Source: CAYURR01 sp964446745 (GTDB taxonomy: Bacteria > Bacillota > Clostridia > Lachnospirales > WQUN01). Taken from it: a stretch of 5,918 nucleotides of DNA. The notes under the pieces are model-generated. The model made no database searches and was not told the DNA's origin. It saw nothing but the letters and a program-made list of their open reading frames with translations. A program made the position numbers and the translations under genes. Positions 5,819-5,918 of the stretch are shown piece by piece (positions within the stretch are counted from its first letter, which is position 1; every line of letters starts with the position of its first letter). The stretch covers positions 1 through 5,918 of the forward strand of contig CAYURR010000181.1 of assembly GCA_964446745.1 (NCBI GenBank). The letters run 5' to 3'.

Positions 5819-5918
5819 ATGAACGCAAACGATATTTTAATGTTAAAGACCGCCTATAAGGCGATAGATTCAAAATTTGGAACCGACATCAGCGTACTCG
5901 ATATCAGTAAGCTCACAT
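5819..5918 (+). CDS. rsfS: Ribosomal silencing factor RsfS (Iojap family), N-terminal fragment (partial)
   Basis: The first 33 codons are present; the gene runs off the right edge. It starts one base after the nadD-yqeK stop codon, with GGAGG eight bases upstream. The peptide has the pattern of the RsfS/Iojap family: an N-terminal helix (about 3-18, with LKTAYKAID) followed by the beta-strand motif DISVLDISKLT (23-33), which corresponds to the conserved D-I-x-V-L-D-(V/I)-S-x-L-T of the family. RsfS binds ribosomal protein L14 on the 50S subunit and blocks joining with 30S when nutrients are scarce. Its place directly after nadD/yqeK is the standard Bacillota arrangement and strengthens the call. 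Confidence 0.85.
   Translation, partial: MNANDILMLKTAYKAIDSKFGTDISVLDISKLT

Overview
The window looks like a chromosomal segment of a Gram-positive Bacillota, most likely of the class Clostridia. The evidence is intermediate base composition, strong GAGGAGG-type ribosome binding sites, lipoprotein signals, a NadD-YqeK fusion followed by rsfS, and an FtsX-type permease start of the kind seen in Clostridia. A precise genus cannot be read from it. It holds two divergent transcription units around an intergenic promoter region at 3311-3470.

Left unit, minus strand, 3310 down to 1: three consecutive genes encode three different HlyD/MacA-type membrane fusion (periplasmic adaptor-like) proteins. 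They lie head to tail with reading frames that overlap by 11 and 23 bases. They are followed 10 bases later by the first 25 codons of what appears to be an FtsX/MacB-type ABC transporter permease, which runs off the left edge. The first two adaptors carry lipoprotein signal peptides. The third has an ordinary Sec-type signal without a lipobox. All three share the order lipoyl half, coiled-coil hairpin, lipoyl half, beta-barrel, membrane-proximal domain. The set reads as an export or envelope ABC system with three paralogous adaptor subunits, and it is the most unusual part of the window. The substrate is unknown.

Right unit, plus strand, 3471 to the right edge: a Gfo/Idh/MocA-family NAD(P)-dependent oxidoreductase has a good sigma-A-type promoter and a strong ribosome binding site. 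Ten bases later comes a fused protein combining nicotinate-mononucleotide adenylyltransferase (NadD, NAD synthesis) and a YqeK-type HD-domain Ap4A hydrolase. One base after that begins rsfS (ribosomal silencing factor), cut by the right edge. nadD-yqeK-rsfS is a well-known Bacillota housekeeping neighbourhood. The oxidoreductase upstream is not a usual member, but it appears to be co-transcribed.

No RNA genes, insertion sequences, CRISPR arrays or clear intrinsic terminators were seen. The two promoters face away from each other, with 32 bases between their -35 boxes.
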